From: Flavobacterium sp. M31R6
Lineage (GTDB): Bacteria > Bacteroidota > Bacteroidia > Flavobacteriales > Flavobacteriaceae
NCBI RefSeq assembly: GCF_013284035.1
Contig: NZ_CP054141.1
Coordinates: forward strand, 1,302,001 to 1,366,000
Reading direction: 5' to 3'
DNA: 64,000 nt
The notes under the pieces are model-generated. The model was not told the DNA's origin. It saw only the letters and a list, made by a program, of their open reading frames with translations, and ran no database searches. The number at the start of each line of letters is the position of its first letter. Position 1 is the first letter of the stretch. This document shows, piece after piece, positions 44,618-53,271 of the stretch. A program made the translations under genes and the position numbers.

Positions 44618-45181
44618 TTATTTAAAGTTAATGTTGAATTTTATTGTCAAATCTTCTCCAGTTTTTATTGTGCCAAGCATAGCAGTTGGGGATTTCATAC
44701 CAAACTCTTTGAAAGTTATTTTGTTTGATCCTTGTAAATTAACAATTCCATTGGTAACTGATGTTTTAACTTGGGTTTTATGTTCTTTACTCACACCGGC
44801 TATAGTGTAAGTCCCTGTTAAGTTCCAAGTTGTTTCATTTACTTTTTCAGCAGATTTTAAAACATATTTGATGTTTTTGTTTTTGTCTGATTTTAAAGTT
44901 TCATAGGCAATTTTATCCATTTTGGTTTTCTCGCTTTTTATCGTCTCTACGGGTAGGGTTATGTCAATGCTGGTGATGGCTGTTAGTTTTGAGTTAGCGA
45001 CGGTTAAATTTGCGGTTCCAGTTTTTGAAGCTGATTTCATTTCCCAATCATGCAATGTTGAGGTTCCAAATACCGAAAAATTTGTTTTAGCATCCAACGT
45101 ATAATTCTTTTGGGCATTTGCGGACATTACAATCATAAATAATGTCAAGGTTGTAGAAATTTTTTTAAGAATTGTTTTCAT
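44618..45181 (-). CDS. YceI family protein (cassette B, gene 1)
   Basis: A 187-residue periplasmic protein with a signal peptide (about 1-23, ending ANAQ). The YceI fold (lipocalin-like, binds polyisoprenoids in known members) covers about 25-187: FGTSTLHDWEMKS, then SIDITLPVETIKSEKTKMDK, TWNLTGTYTIAGVSKEHKT and FKEFGMKSPTAMLGTIKTG, in parts, then DLTIKFNINFK. First gene of cassette B, so its leader carries the operon promoter, which I could not locate with confidence. Its paralogue is at 48013-48576. Confidence 0.92.
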   Translation of the reverse strand: MKTILKKISTTLTLFMIVMSANAQKNYTLDAKTNFSVFGTSTLHDWEMKSASKTGTANLTVANSKLTAITSIDITLPVETIKSEKTKMDKIAYETLKSDKNKNIKYVLKSAEKVNETTWNLTGTYTIAGVSKEHKTQVKTSVTNGIVNLQGSNKITFKEFGMKSPTAMLGTIKTGEDLTIKFNINFK

Positions 45182-46050
45182 GACTTTTGTGAAAATTAGT
45201 TAGTAATCGTGTTTGAAAAATATTTTTAGTTTTTAATTAATTCGTCTTGAAAGCATTAGATTAACTGAGATTATTAGATAAAATGTGTGAGATAAAATTA
45301 ATTTCAAATACAATGTTATTATTATTCTTGTTAATATAAAATGTAAAAGCTGTAATTTTATAAATGTTGATTCTTCAAACGATAATTATGTCTTTTTTTT
45401 GAAAATAATAATTTTTGCTCTATTTAAAGAAAAATGAAAATGTAAGTGTTTTTTTTTGTTAAAATATAATTATGTTGTTTTTGGGACTATTTAACATAAT
45501 TTTTTTATTTCTGCCTTTTATCAAAACCTACCAAAACTCTTTTTTGGTAAGAGTATTATTTTAACTAAATTAATCCAGAAAGTATGTTTTTAGTTTTGGA
45601 TTATGACAAATTTAATAAAACAAAAGTTATAAAAAACATATGGCATTAAATTAGTTGCTTGATTTTTATTGTTTTAACGATTTTGTTTTTTTGTGCTCTA
45701 TTAGAAATTGAGATTAAGTTCTGGCCAAGTAACGGAAAAAAACTTTGGCTTTCTGAAAAATGCTCTTAAAAATTGTTTATGTAATTAAAGTTTTTTAGTC
45801 AATGTCTTTCATGAATTTTTTTAATAAAATTTCCCAGAGCTTCTTTTTTTGAGGATTTTAGAAATGTGATGAAATTTGTTAACCCCGATGCAGAAGAAAG
45901 TGTCATCGTACAACGTTAAGAGATAGTCTACAGTTCGAAGTTTTATTTTTTAAAAAGTATTGGGAAGGTTTTTAGAACCCATTATAAAATAAAAAATCCT
46001 AATAAAAACAATTGTTTTAATTAGGAACTGGGATGAAGGAAGTAATGGAA
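45182..46050. other. Intergenic spacer of 869 bases between the two cassettes
   Basis: Very AT-rich. It holds the terminator of cassette A (45983-46025) and must hold the leader of cassette B. No open reading frame with coding character and no tRNA is seen. No clear TAnnTTTG promoter was found near 45182. Confidence 0.75.
45983..46025 (-). terminator. Terminator of cassette A
   Basis: On the minus strand CCTAATTAAAACAA is followed directly by TTGTTTTTATTAGG (one mismatch) and then ATTTTTTATTTT. Confidence 0.8.
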
Positions 46051-46605
46051 TTATTGTTTGTACAAGTTGAAATGAATCACGAATTCATCTTTTACTTTTA
46101 TGAGGCCTCCCATTTTTGTTGGTGGTTCAAGAGCAATGTCTGAAAAATTTACTGCTACAACACCTTCAAGTGATTCTTTTGTGGTTTTTAAAACCATGTT
46201 CTGGTATGAAAGGGTTTTGTCAGTTATGCGAAAAGTCAAACTGCATTTGTAATTGGCTCCAAAAGGTTTTATATTGGTAATGGTGACGGTACTTTTGGGA
46301 AATTTAGTTGCTTTAACAGTACTTTTTACGTCTTTGTTCATAATTCTGTTTCCACATTCAAAATTGTTCATTGAGATCTCAGACTTTAAACTGTTTTTAG
46401 TGTTTGAGTTTAAATAAATGGTGTCTCTGTATGCAAGGGAGTTGGAACAATTGTATCGGCCAACAGTCGAATTTCCTACGATTTCTATTTCCAGTCTTTC
46501 AATGATGATAATATTGGAGTCAATTAATAAAGAAATGGGTTTAGCACTTCCAAGTATGAAGAAAAGTGCCAAACCCATAACTATTAATGATAACCTTTGA
46601 AACAT
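46051..46605 (-). CDS. Secreted YceI-like protein (cassette A, gene 3)
   Basis: A 184-residue paralogue of the protein at 42646-43203, alike along its whole length, including NSTVGRYNCSNSLAYRDTIY in parts, MNNFECGNRIMNKD, and the end VKDEFVIHFNLYKQ. The two conserved Cys (in YNC and FEC) are kept in both copies and may form a disulfide. I start at ATG 46605, one base after the porin stop, as in cassette B; the frame is open further upstream, inside the porin gene. Confidence 0.65.
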   Translation of the reverse strand: MFQRLSLIVMGLALFFILGSAKPISLLIDSNIIIIERLEIEIVGNSTVGRYNCSNSLAYRDTIYLNSNTKNSLKSEISMNNFECGNRIMNKDVKSTVKATKFPKSTVTITNIKPFGANYKCSLTFRITDKTLSYQNMVLKTTKESLEGVVAVNFSDIALEPPTKMGGLIKVKDEFVIHFNLYKQ

Positions 46606-46606
46606 A

Positions 46607-48001
46607 TTAGAATGAAATTGCTGCTTCAAATACAAGACCGTTGAATTTACCACCATAAAAATTGTTGGCATTTCCAGTAGGCACGTTTCCTACAAATTGT
46701 GTATAATTTCTGTAGTTTTGACTTACATAATCTAATTTTGCCACTATGTTTCTAGTCATGAACCAACCAATACTTGATTCAAATCTGTCTACAGTAACTT
46801 TTTTGGCATCAGCATTAGATATTTTTCCAGATACTGTATTGTATTTTCCGGCGATATAGAATTGTTCAGTTTTTCCAAATCTGTAAACAATGTCTCCGGC
46901 ATATTGGTCAGCAGTACGTTTGTTGTCGACCCCTGCTTTATCTCCTCCTGAAGCTAATTCGATAGTTCCAAAGAATTCAAAACCTTTGTATTTTACAAAT
47001 GGGTTAATCATATAGGAAGTAGCCCAGTTTTTGAAATTAGGGTTGAAAGTTGCTTCCGGAGTGGAAGTTGAATTAAAATTACTAGCAACATCAACACCGT
47101 TATTTTTATAAGCGTTATTGTTCAATACACCCCAAAAACCAAATCCTGATCTAGAAGAAGCATATAAGTTTGAATTACCCAAGTTTGCATTATGGTAGTA
47201 AGAACCTGTAAGTCTTACTCTCAAATCTTCGTTGAGTTGTTTGTCATAACCAAATTTGGCCAAGATTGTTGGGCTAACAGCTGTATTTGCATCTGGAGTA
47301 GCAGGAGAAAGAGTAGGATAAGCCACTTCTTGAGTACTTTGATTTAAATTTCCATTTGTGGCACCTAACATGCTTACCCATCCGTTTCTGTTGTAATATA
47401 CTTCGATACCCATCTCAGTAGTGAATGCATTCATGATATTATTTCCAACGAATGCATTTCTAAGCGTGCTACCGTTGTCTGAACTTTTAAAGTGAGCATC
47501 ACCATAGTTGTTCTCCATTTGTCCGATTTTAATGGTTGCGTATTTCATTATATCAGCCAAAAAGTCTTTTTTGATGAAGTCTAGCTTGTCAATTTGTAAA
47601 TATCCACCTCTTGCATAAGTGTCATTGTGGTGTCTTGAAGCTAAATAAATATCTAAATTTACTCTTACACCATCAAACAATTGAGCTCCAATAGTCATAT
47701 CGGCAGCAGGAAGAACGAAATTATTTTCAGTATTCATTAATCGATATCCAGTAATTTTTGAAGGTGCAGGAAAATTTGCTGGTTGATCATTGAACGAATT
47801 TATTGCTTGGAAATCCATATTGAATGCGCCTCCTAAGTCAACACTTAGTCCTTTGAATTCCTTGTCGTCTTTTTGTACGTCAAAAACGTTAATTCCATCT
47901 TTGCTTCTTGAAATTTGATTTTGCATTTGCCCAAATGATACTTGAGCGTTTGCAGCGGCCATTGATAATAGCCCTACTGCTAAGAAATAAATTCTTCTCA
48001 T
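46607..48001 (-). CDS. Outer-membrane porin-like beta-barrel protein (cassette A, gene 2)
   Basis: A 464-residue paralogue of the protein at 43205-44611, with signal peptide ending AANAQ. Shared blocks include VDLGGAFNMDFQ, RVNLDIYLASRHHND, KIGQMENNYGDAHFKSSDNG in parts, LAKFGYDKQLNEDLRVRLTGSYYHNAN in parts, and VKYKGFEFFGTIE. Differences cluster in loops, as expected if extracellular loops diverge. It ends with LVFEAAISF. It follows the YceI gene by 11 bases. Confidence 0.8.
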   Translation of the reverse strand: MRRIYFLAVGLLSMAAANAQVSFGQMQNQISRSKDGINVFDVQKDDKEFKGLSVDLGGAFNMDFQAINSFNDQPANFPAPSKITGYRLMNTENNFVLPAADMTIGAQLFDGVRVNLDIYLASRHHNDTYARGGYLQIDKLDFIKKDFLADIMKYATIKIGQMENNYGDAHFKSSDNGSTLRNAFVGNNIMNAFTTEMGIEVYYNRNGWVSMLGATNGNLNQSTQEVAYPTLSPATPDANTAVSPTILAKFGYDKQLNEDLRVRLTGSYYHNANLGNSNLYASSRSGFGFWGVLNNNAYKNNGVDVASNFNSTSTPEATFNPNFKNWATSYMINPFVKYKGFEFFGTIELASGGDKAGVDNKRTADQYAGDIVYRFGKTEQFYIAGKYNTVSGKISNADAKKVTVDRFESSIGWFMTRNIVAKLDYVSQNYRNYTQFVGNVPTGNANNFYGGKFNGLVFEAAISF

Positions 48002-48012
48002 GATTATGGTAT

Positions 48013-48576
48013 TTAGTTAAAGTTTAAATTGAATTTTATTGTTAAGTCTTCTCCTGTTTTTATTGCTCCAAACATGGCCGTAGGAGATTTCATGCCAAAC
48101 TCGGTGAATGTTATTTTATTGGATCCTTGTATGTTTACTACTCCATTTGTTACTGTGGTTTTTACTTGTGTTTTTAGGACTTTAGAAACTCCTGCGATGG
48201 TATAGGTACCGGTAAGGTTCCAAGTAGTTTCGTTTACTTTGTCAGCGGATTTTAAAACATATTTAATGTTTTTGAATTTGTCTGTTTTTAAAGTTTCGTA
48301 AGCTACCTTATCCATGCTCTTTTTTTCGCTTTTAATGCTTTCAGCAGGAAGAGTAATGTCAATACTATTAATGTCAGTTATTTTTGAATCGGTTACCGTA
48401 AGATTGGCTGTTCCTGTTCTTGAAGGTGATTTCATTTCCCAATCATGCAATGTAGAGGTGCCGAATACAGAAAAATTTGTTTTTGCATCTAAATTGTAGG
48501 CTTTTTGTGCGTTTACAGTTAAGGTCATTGTAAACAAAACCATTGAGGTGATAATTGTTTTAATTTTTAAATTCAT
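48013..48576 (-). CDS. YceI family protein (cassette A, gene 1)
   Basis: A 187-residue protein, the same length as its paralogue at 44618-45181, with signal peptide ending VNAQ. The mature parts are nearly the same along their length: LDAKTNFSVFGTSTLHDWEM is identical in both, as are TWNLTGTYTIAGVSK and IKTGEDLTIKFN. The signal peptides differ. It heads cassette A. A TAAATTTG sequence at 48676-48683 could be its -7 element, with a leader near 95 bases. Confidence 0.92.
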   Translation of the reverse strand: MNLKIKTIITSMVLFTMTLTVNAQKAYNLDAKTNFSVFGTSTLHDWEMKSPSRTGTANLTVTDSKITDINSIDITLPAESIKSEKKSMDKVAYETLKTDKFKNIKYVLKSADKVNETTWNLTGTYTIAGVSKVLKTQVKTTVTNGVVNIQGSNKITFTEFGMKSPTAMFGAIKTGEDLTIKFNLNFN

Positions 48577-48675
48577 GACTTTTTATTTAAATTGATTGTA
48601 ATTAAACTTTAGTTAGAGCAGTAAGATTTCGTTCTAATTTTTCATTTAAAATCTTTTTTACTTGCTTAACTGGTA

Positions 48676-48683
48676 CAAATTTA
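48676..48683 (-). promoter_or_regulatory. Possible -7 element of cassette A
   Basis: The minus strand reads TAAATTTG, about 100 bases before the ATG at 48576. No -33 TTG at the usual spacing, so tentative. Confidence 0.3.
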
Positions 48684-49173
48684 GGACGGAAGTCAAAATG
48701 GGAATATGATATAAATCATGTTAAGAAAAATATAAAAACTGTATTTTATTTAACAATATGATTAAATTGTTAACTATATCGTTTTTTGCTGCTATTTTTC
48801 GTAAAGTTTATTTAATATAAAAATAGCTAAATGCCTTTGTGTATGGGACTTAAGGGTCTTTTTGTAAGGTTGTTATAAAGGATGATTTTCTCCTTTATAT
48901 AGTTTTATTTTTATTTGCTTTTTTGAAATTTTGCACCTAAAAAATACTGTATTTCCTCCAATTTATTTGTTAATGCGATGAAAAAATGTGATTTTAACAT
49001 TTTTAAATAATTCAGAAACTTGTTTTTTAGATGTCTTTAGTAAAGAATGAAATGGATTTGTTTAAATTGAATGAATATTTTTTTTTGATGTAGTTGCAGA
49101 AGATAATATTGAGTTTTTAAAAGCTGAAAGTATTCGTTAAAATGAATATTATTTGAGTGTCATTTATTTAAAA

Positions 49174-49204
49174 TTGTACTATCAACAAATTGTCATTAAA
49201 TTTG
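49174..49204 (+). promoter_or_regulatory. rlmN promoter abutting its start codon
   Basis: TTG at 49174-49176 and TAAATTTG at 49197-49204 are 20 bases apart. The ATG begins only five bases after the -7 element, so the transcript may be leaderless. Confidence 0.55.
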
Positions 49205-49208
49205 CACC

Positions 49209-50252
49209 ATGCAAATTGAGAAAAAAGACATACGGGCACTATCCAAAGACCAACTAAGAGATTTTTTTGTAACCAATGGTGATAAAGCTTTTCGAGGCAA
49301 TCAAGTCTACGAATGGTTGTGGAGTAAAGGTGCGCATAGCTTTGAGGATATGACTAATGTCGCCAAGAGCACTCGTGCCATGCTGGAAGATAATTTTGTT
49401 ATCAATCACATCAAAGTGGATACGATGCAACGAAGTGAAGACGGAACTGTTAAAAATGCGGTTAGGTTGCATGATGGATTGGTAGTAGAAAGTGTTTTGA
49501 TTCCAACGCAAACCAGAACAACTGCTTGTGTGTCGAGTCAAGTGGGGTGTAGTCTGGATTGTAATTTTTGTGCTACTGCAAGATTGAAACGTATGCGTAA
49601 TCTGGAACCGGCCGAAATTTACGATCAAGTAATTGCGATTGATAGAGAAAGCAGGCTGTATCACAATCATCCACTTTCGAATATTGTTTTTATGGGAATG
49701 GGTGAGCCACTTATGAATTATAATAATGTTTTGAAAGCGATTGAAATGATCACTTCTCCAGAAGGACTGGGAATGTCTCCAAAACGTATTATGGTTTCTA
49801 CTTCAGGGATTCCCAAAATGATTAAGAAATTGGCAGATGATGATGTGAAATTCAAATTGGCGGTTTCATTGCACTCCGCTATTGATGAAATCCGATCCCG
49901 TATCATGCCTTTTAGTGAAAATTTCCCTTTGGCAGATCTAAGAGAATCACTTGAATATTGGTATCGAAAAACAAAGTGCAAAGTATCCTATGAATATGTG
50001 GTTTGGAAAGGAATTAATGATGATAAAGCTTCGATAGATGCCCTGGTGAAATTCTGTAAATATGTCCCTTGTAAAGTAAACTTGATTGAATACAATCCAA
50101 TTGATGATGGGGAATTTCAACAAGCTTCCGAAGAATCTATAAATGCCTATATAAAAGCACTTGAGAACACTGGAATTGTGGTAAAAGTAAGAAGAAGCCG
50201 TGGAAAGGATATTGATGCAGCTTGTGGGCAATTAGCCAATAAAGAAGCTTAA
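49209..50252 (+). CDS. rlmN: Dual-specificity rRNA/tRNA methyltransferase RlmN
   Basis: A 347-residue radical SAM enzyme of normal length. It methylates C2 of A2503 in 23S rRNA and A37 in some tRNAs. The cluster-binding CxxxCxxC is in VGCSLDCNFCATA (about 114-126), the methyl-carrying Cys of the C-terminus is in DIDAACGQLA (near 339), and GMGEPLMNY, SVSTSGIPKMI-like and KLAVSLH segments are the usual radical SAM strands. It has a promoter right against its ATG. A strong hairpin lies after it. Confidence 0.95.
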   Translation: MQIEKKDIRALSKDQLRDFFVTNGDKAFRGNQVYEWLWSKGAHSFEDMTNVAKSTRAMLEDNFVINHIKVDTMQRSEDGTVKNAVRLHDGLVVESVLIPTQTRTTACVSSQVGCSLDCNFCATARLKRMRNLEPAEIYDQVIAIDRESRLYHNHPLSNIVFMGMGEPLMNYNNVLKAIEMITSPEGLGMSPKRIMVSTSGIPKMIKKLADDDVKFKLAVSLHSAIDEIRSRIMPFSENFPLADLRESLEYWYRKTKCKVSYEYVVWKGINDDKASIDALVKFCKYVPCKVNLIEYNPIDDGEFQQASEESINAYIKALENTGIVVKVRRSRGKDIDAACGQLANKEA

Positions 50253-50271
50253 ATATCAAACTAAGAGAAAT

Positions 50272-50320
50272 AAAAAAAGCATTAAAAAGAACAGTTAGGC
50301 TCATTTTAATGCTTTTTTTC
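50272..50320. terminator. Bidirectional terminator between rlmN and a lipoprotein gene
   Basis: AAAAAAAGCATTAAAA at 50272-50287 pairs perfectly with 50304-50319. A-run and T-run flank it on both sides, serving the two convergent genes. Confidence 0.85.
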
Positions 50321-50339
50321 TTTTAAGAAAGTTGTTGTT

Positions 50340-51200
50340 TTATTTTTTTAATTCTATAGTAGTAGTCACACCTCCAGTAGTAACAGAGGCTAGATTGTCG
50401 CATTCTCCAGTTCCATAATCGACCAATGTTTCAACGCCATTTTTAACTTTTGAAACAGTACCAGAAACAGGGAATGGTTTTTTGCAGGCCATTTCATAAC
50501 GTAACGGTGTTTTAATAGTACTTGAACTAGTGTCTCCATTTGGCCAGGCTGTGGTTTCACTTCCCGTTACCAAGAAAACATTATCACTCCAATTGCCTTT
50601 TGTGTCATAACCTTCGACCATTTCTTTTATTCTATTTCCTGTTCTAGTATAAACAGATCCATCTTCAAAAGTTATAGTCATGTCAACGGTACAAGTGAAT
50701 ACAGGATGCACTGCTGCAAGTAATTCGGTGCTTTTGAGAGTTCTTATAATGGTTTTGCTACCTTGAATTTTGTTGCCGTTGTGATAAAATTGATCAAAGG
50801 AATAAGTAATCGTTTGCTCTGGAGTCATGAAATTTCCTGAGAAAGAAAGAGTGATTTTTCCTTTTAATACATTTCCGTTTTCAAGAGTACAGCCTTCAGT
50901 TCCAAAATCAATTGTGCCAGTAAATGTTCCGTCTACATATGTCCATGTTGTAACAGCACAGGCTGGCAAAAAACTTTTTACCGTTTCAGATGACTTAGCT
51001 GTACCGCTTTGTTTCATAGAAAATTGATCTTCCGCTATATTTGAAACGTCTTCAATGGAAGCGTCAATTTTGTTGTCTACAGCTATCTGGCTGGTTGGAG
51101 AAGTTGGATTCGTGTTATCAGAACTATTGTTTGAATTGTCACAACTAATAAATAAGGCTATTGCTATGAACGAAGCAATGAAAAAAATCTTTGTTTTCAT
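50340..51200 (-). CDS. Putative lipoprotein, unknown function
   Basis: A 286-residue protein with a lipoprotein signal (ALFISC, lipid Cys at 20), then a low-complexity Asn/Ser/Pro linker (about 21-42). The remainder is beta-rich, with WTYVDGTFTGTIDFGTEGCTLENGNVLKGKITL in parts, and three later Cys. No family is recognised. It would be anchored in the outer or inner membrane on the periplasmic side. It is a single gene. Similar unnamed lipoproteins are common in flavobacteria. Confidence 0.7.
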   Translation of the reverse strand: MKTKIFFIASFIAIALFISCDNSNNSSDNTNPTSPTSQIAVDNKIDASIEDVSNIAEDQFSMKQSGTAKSSETVKSFLPACAVTTWTYVDGTFTGTIDFGTEGCTLENGNVLKGKITLSFSGNFMTPEQTITYSFDQFYHNGNKIQGSKTIIRTLKSTELLAAVHPVFTCTVDMTITFEDGSVYTRTGNRIKEMVEGYDTKGNWSDNVFLVTGSETTAWPNGDTSSSTIKTPLRYEMACKKPFPVSGTVSKVKNGVETLVDYGTGECDNLASVTTGGVTTTIELKK

Positions 51201-51547
51201 AATTAATAGATTTAAGGTTTATTATAAGATGTTTAATTTTCAAAAAAGAAATTCAGTCTAAAGACTTTATTTTCTTTTTGAAAATAATAAAAGAATAATT
51301 CCTTTTAAGGGGAATCAATATTTTCAGGATTTTTTTGAGTAATGTTATTTGTGTTCCAGTAATGGAGTTACTATAAAACACTATTTTTTATAAAGTTATA
51401 ATCATACTTAAAACCGTTTTGCAAGAAACTTATAGCGTAAAAGAATCAATGAATATAATTACTAATATAAAATCACAAAATAATTATTTACACTTAACAT
51501 ATTATGACTAACGTTTTTTTATTTAAAATAGTATATTTGACATCTAA
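51201..51547. other. Intergenic region of 347 bases between divergent genes
   Basis: AT-rich gap between the lipoprotein gene and the polyprenyl synthase gene. A TATATTTG element at 51532-51539 serves the latter. Nothing else is recognised. Confidence 0.75.
51532..51539 (+). promoter_or_regulatory. -7 promoter element of the polyprenyl synthase gene
   Basis: TATATTTG ends eight bases before the ATG at 51548, leaving a leader of only a few bases. Confidence 0.55.
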
Positions 51548-52525
51548 ATGAATATTACTACACAAATAAAGCAGCCAATAGTTTACGAAATGGAACTTTT
51601 TGAAAAAAAGTTCTATGAATCAATGACCTCCAAAGTGGCACTTTTAAATCGCATTACGTACTATATTGTCAACAGAAAAGGAAAGCAAATGCGACCTATG
51701 TTTGTTTTCTTGATGGCCAAAATGGTATCCAAAGGTTCTGTCAACGAGCGAACTTATAGAGGAGCTTGTGTAATTGAATTAATTCATACGGCAACATTGG
51801 TTCATGACGATGTGGTGGATGATAGTAATCGTCGCAGAGGTTTTTTCTCCATTAATGCGCTTTGGAAAAATAAAATTGCTGTTTTGGTAGGGGATTATTT
51901 GTTGTCCAAAGGATTGTTACTTTCTATCGATCATGGAGACTTTGATTTACTCAAAATTATTTCTGTTGCTGTTCGAGAGATGAGCGAAGGTGAATTACTT
52001 CAAATAGAAAAAGCCAGAAGGCTCGATATTACCGAAGCTGTTTATTACGAAATTATCCGAAAAAAGACGGCTACACTTATTGCAGCCTGTTGTGCTCTTG
52101 GTGCTAGATCGGTTGTCGAGGATGAGATTCAGGTTGAGAACATGAGAAAGTTTGGAGAACTCATCGGAATGGCTTTCCAAATCAAAGATGATTTATTCGA
52201 TTATTCTGAAGAAGCTATTGGAAAACCAACAGGAATCGACATCAAAGAGCAAAAAATGACTTTGCCATTAATTCATGTTCTTAATAATTGTACTTCAAAA
52301 GAGAAAAGTTGGCTTATCAACTCTATAAAAAACCACAATAAGGATAAAAAAAGAGTCAAAGAAGTGATTGCTTTTGTAAAAGACAATCATGGTTTGACTT
52401 ATGCCGAAAATAAAATGGTGGAATTTCAGCAAGAAGCACTACAACTGCTGAACGATTATCCAGAATCCGATTATAAAGCAGCACTTATTCTGATGGTGAA
52501 TTACGTTATCGAAAGAAAGAAATAG
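51548..52525 (+). CDS. Polyprenyl diphosphate synthase (long-chain, IspB-like)
   Basis: A 325-residue cytoplasmic prenyltransferase. The two Asp-rich motifs are intact: LVHDDVVDDSNRRRG (D87, D88, D91) and QIKDDLFDYSE (near 213). KGKQMRPMFVF is the substrate-binding Lys/Arg region. The length and the residues before the first motif (no Phe-Tyr pair as in farnesyl synthases; AT and LV instead) suggest a long-chain product, for example a menaquinone side chain of C30-C35, but this cannot be fixed by eye. It stands alone. Confidence 0.9.
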   Translation: MNITTQIKQPIVYEMELFEKKFYESMTSKVALLNRITYYIVNRKGKQMRPMFVFLMAKMVSKGSVNERTYRGACVIELIHTATLVHDDVVDDSNRRRGFFSINALWKNKIAVLVGDYLLSKGLLLSIDHGDFDLLKIISVAVREMSEGELLQIEKARRLDITEAVYYEIIRKKTATLIAACCALGARSVVEDEIQVENMRKFGELIGMAFQIKDDLFDYSEEAIGKPTGIDIKEQKMTLPLIHVLNNCTSKEKSWLINSIKNHNKDKKRVKEVIAFVKDNHGLTYAENKMVEFQQEALQLLNDYPESDYKAALILMVNYVIERKK

Positions 52526-52633
52526 TTTTCAATATCAATATCAATTTCAAAAATCAATGGCAATTTCAAAAGTAATTGCTATTGATTTTTACATTGTTAT
52601 TGTCATTGATTTTTGAAATTGATATTTTTTTTT
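52526..52633. repeat. Inverted repeat with perfect 23-bp arms after the polyprenyl synthase gene
   Basis: The arms at 52537-52559 and 52604-52626 are perfect complements. They are built of the words CAATAT, CAATTT and CAAAAAT. A run of T follows on the plus strand, so it may double as a terminator. Additional words of the same type lie in the loop. Confidence 0.8.
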
Positions 52634-52698
52634 AAACCCATGCAACCTTTTTGCATTAATTCTCGTCTATACATATAGAACCACTTTTTTAAACCACT

Positions 52699-53256
52699 TT
52701 GAAAGTAATTAATTTACATCAGGAAGAAAATGAAATAATTGCTTTGGCTGTCAAAAACAACCGACAGGCACAACAATGTATTTATTCCAAATATTCGTCA
52801 AAAATGTTAAGTGTTTGCCGGCAGTATATAAAAGACTTGCAATTGGCCGAAGATGTAATGATTACTGCTTTCATGAAAGTGTTTGTCAACTTAGGACGAT
52901 TTGAAAACAAAGGAAGTTTTGAAGGCTGGATTAGGAGAACGATGATTAATGAATGTATTTCATTTATCAGGGTTCAAAAAAAGGTTCATTTTATAGAAGA
53001 TTCCGTAGGTTTTGAAGAAGTGGATAGTGAAGCCGATATTCAGTTTTCTATAGAAGATATTCAAAGTTTGATAGACAGTTTGCCGGATGGTTATAAAATC
53101 ATCTTTAATTTATTTGTTATAGAAGGGTATAAGCACAAAGAAATAGCAAGTATGTTGGGAATTAATGAAGGTACTTCCAAATCCCAATTTGCACATGCTC
53201 GAAGAATTTTGAAAAATCAAATAAATATTTTGAAAAATAAAGAGAAGTATTCTTGA
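52699..53256 (+). CDS. RNA polymerase sigma factor, ECF subfamily
   Basis: A 185-residue cytoplasmic sigma factor. Region 2 is at about 20-95 (YSKYSSKMLSVCRQYIKDLQLAEDVMITAFMKVF in parts, then GSFEGWIRRTMINECISF). Region 4 is at about 120-175 (LIDSLPDGYKIIFNLFVIEGYKHKEIASMLGINEGTSKSQFAHAR in parts). The start is TTG (52699); the next Met is residue 35, too late for region 2. The following gene, 16 bases downstream, is a likely anti-sigma factor. Confidence 0.92.
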   Translation: MKVINLHQEENEIIALAVKNNRQAQQCIYSKYSSKMLSVCRQYIKDLQLAEDVMITAFMKVFVNLGRFENKGSFEGWIRRTMINECISFIRVQKKVHFIEDSVGFEEVDSEADIQFSIEDIQSLIDSLPDGYKIIFNLFVIEGYKHKEIASMLGINEGTSKSQFAHARRILKNQINILKNKEKYS

Positions 53257-53271
53257 GTAAAAAATAATAGG

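Larger units (their letters stand above)
48577..49208. other. Intergenic region, 632 bases, divergent promoters
   Basis: It lies between cassette A (minus) and rlmN (plus). It holds a possible cassette A promoter (48676-48683) and the rlmN promoter (49174-49204). The rest is very AT-rich and shows no coding sequence beyond a 20-codon frame near 49031 that I do not consider real. Confidence 0.75.

Noticed and set aside
49031..49093. 20-codon open frame upstream of rlmN
   Set aside because: Too short, low complexity and without a plausible ribosome site; treated as non-coding.
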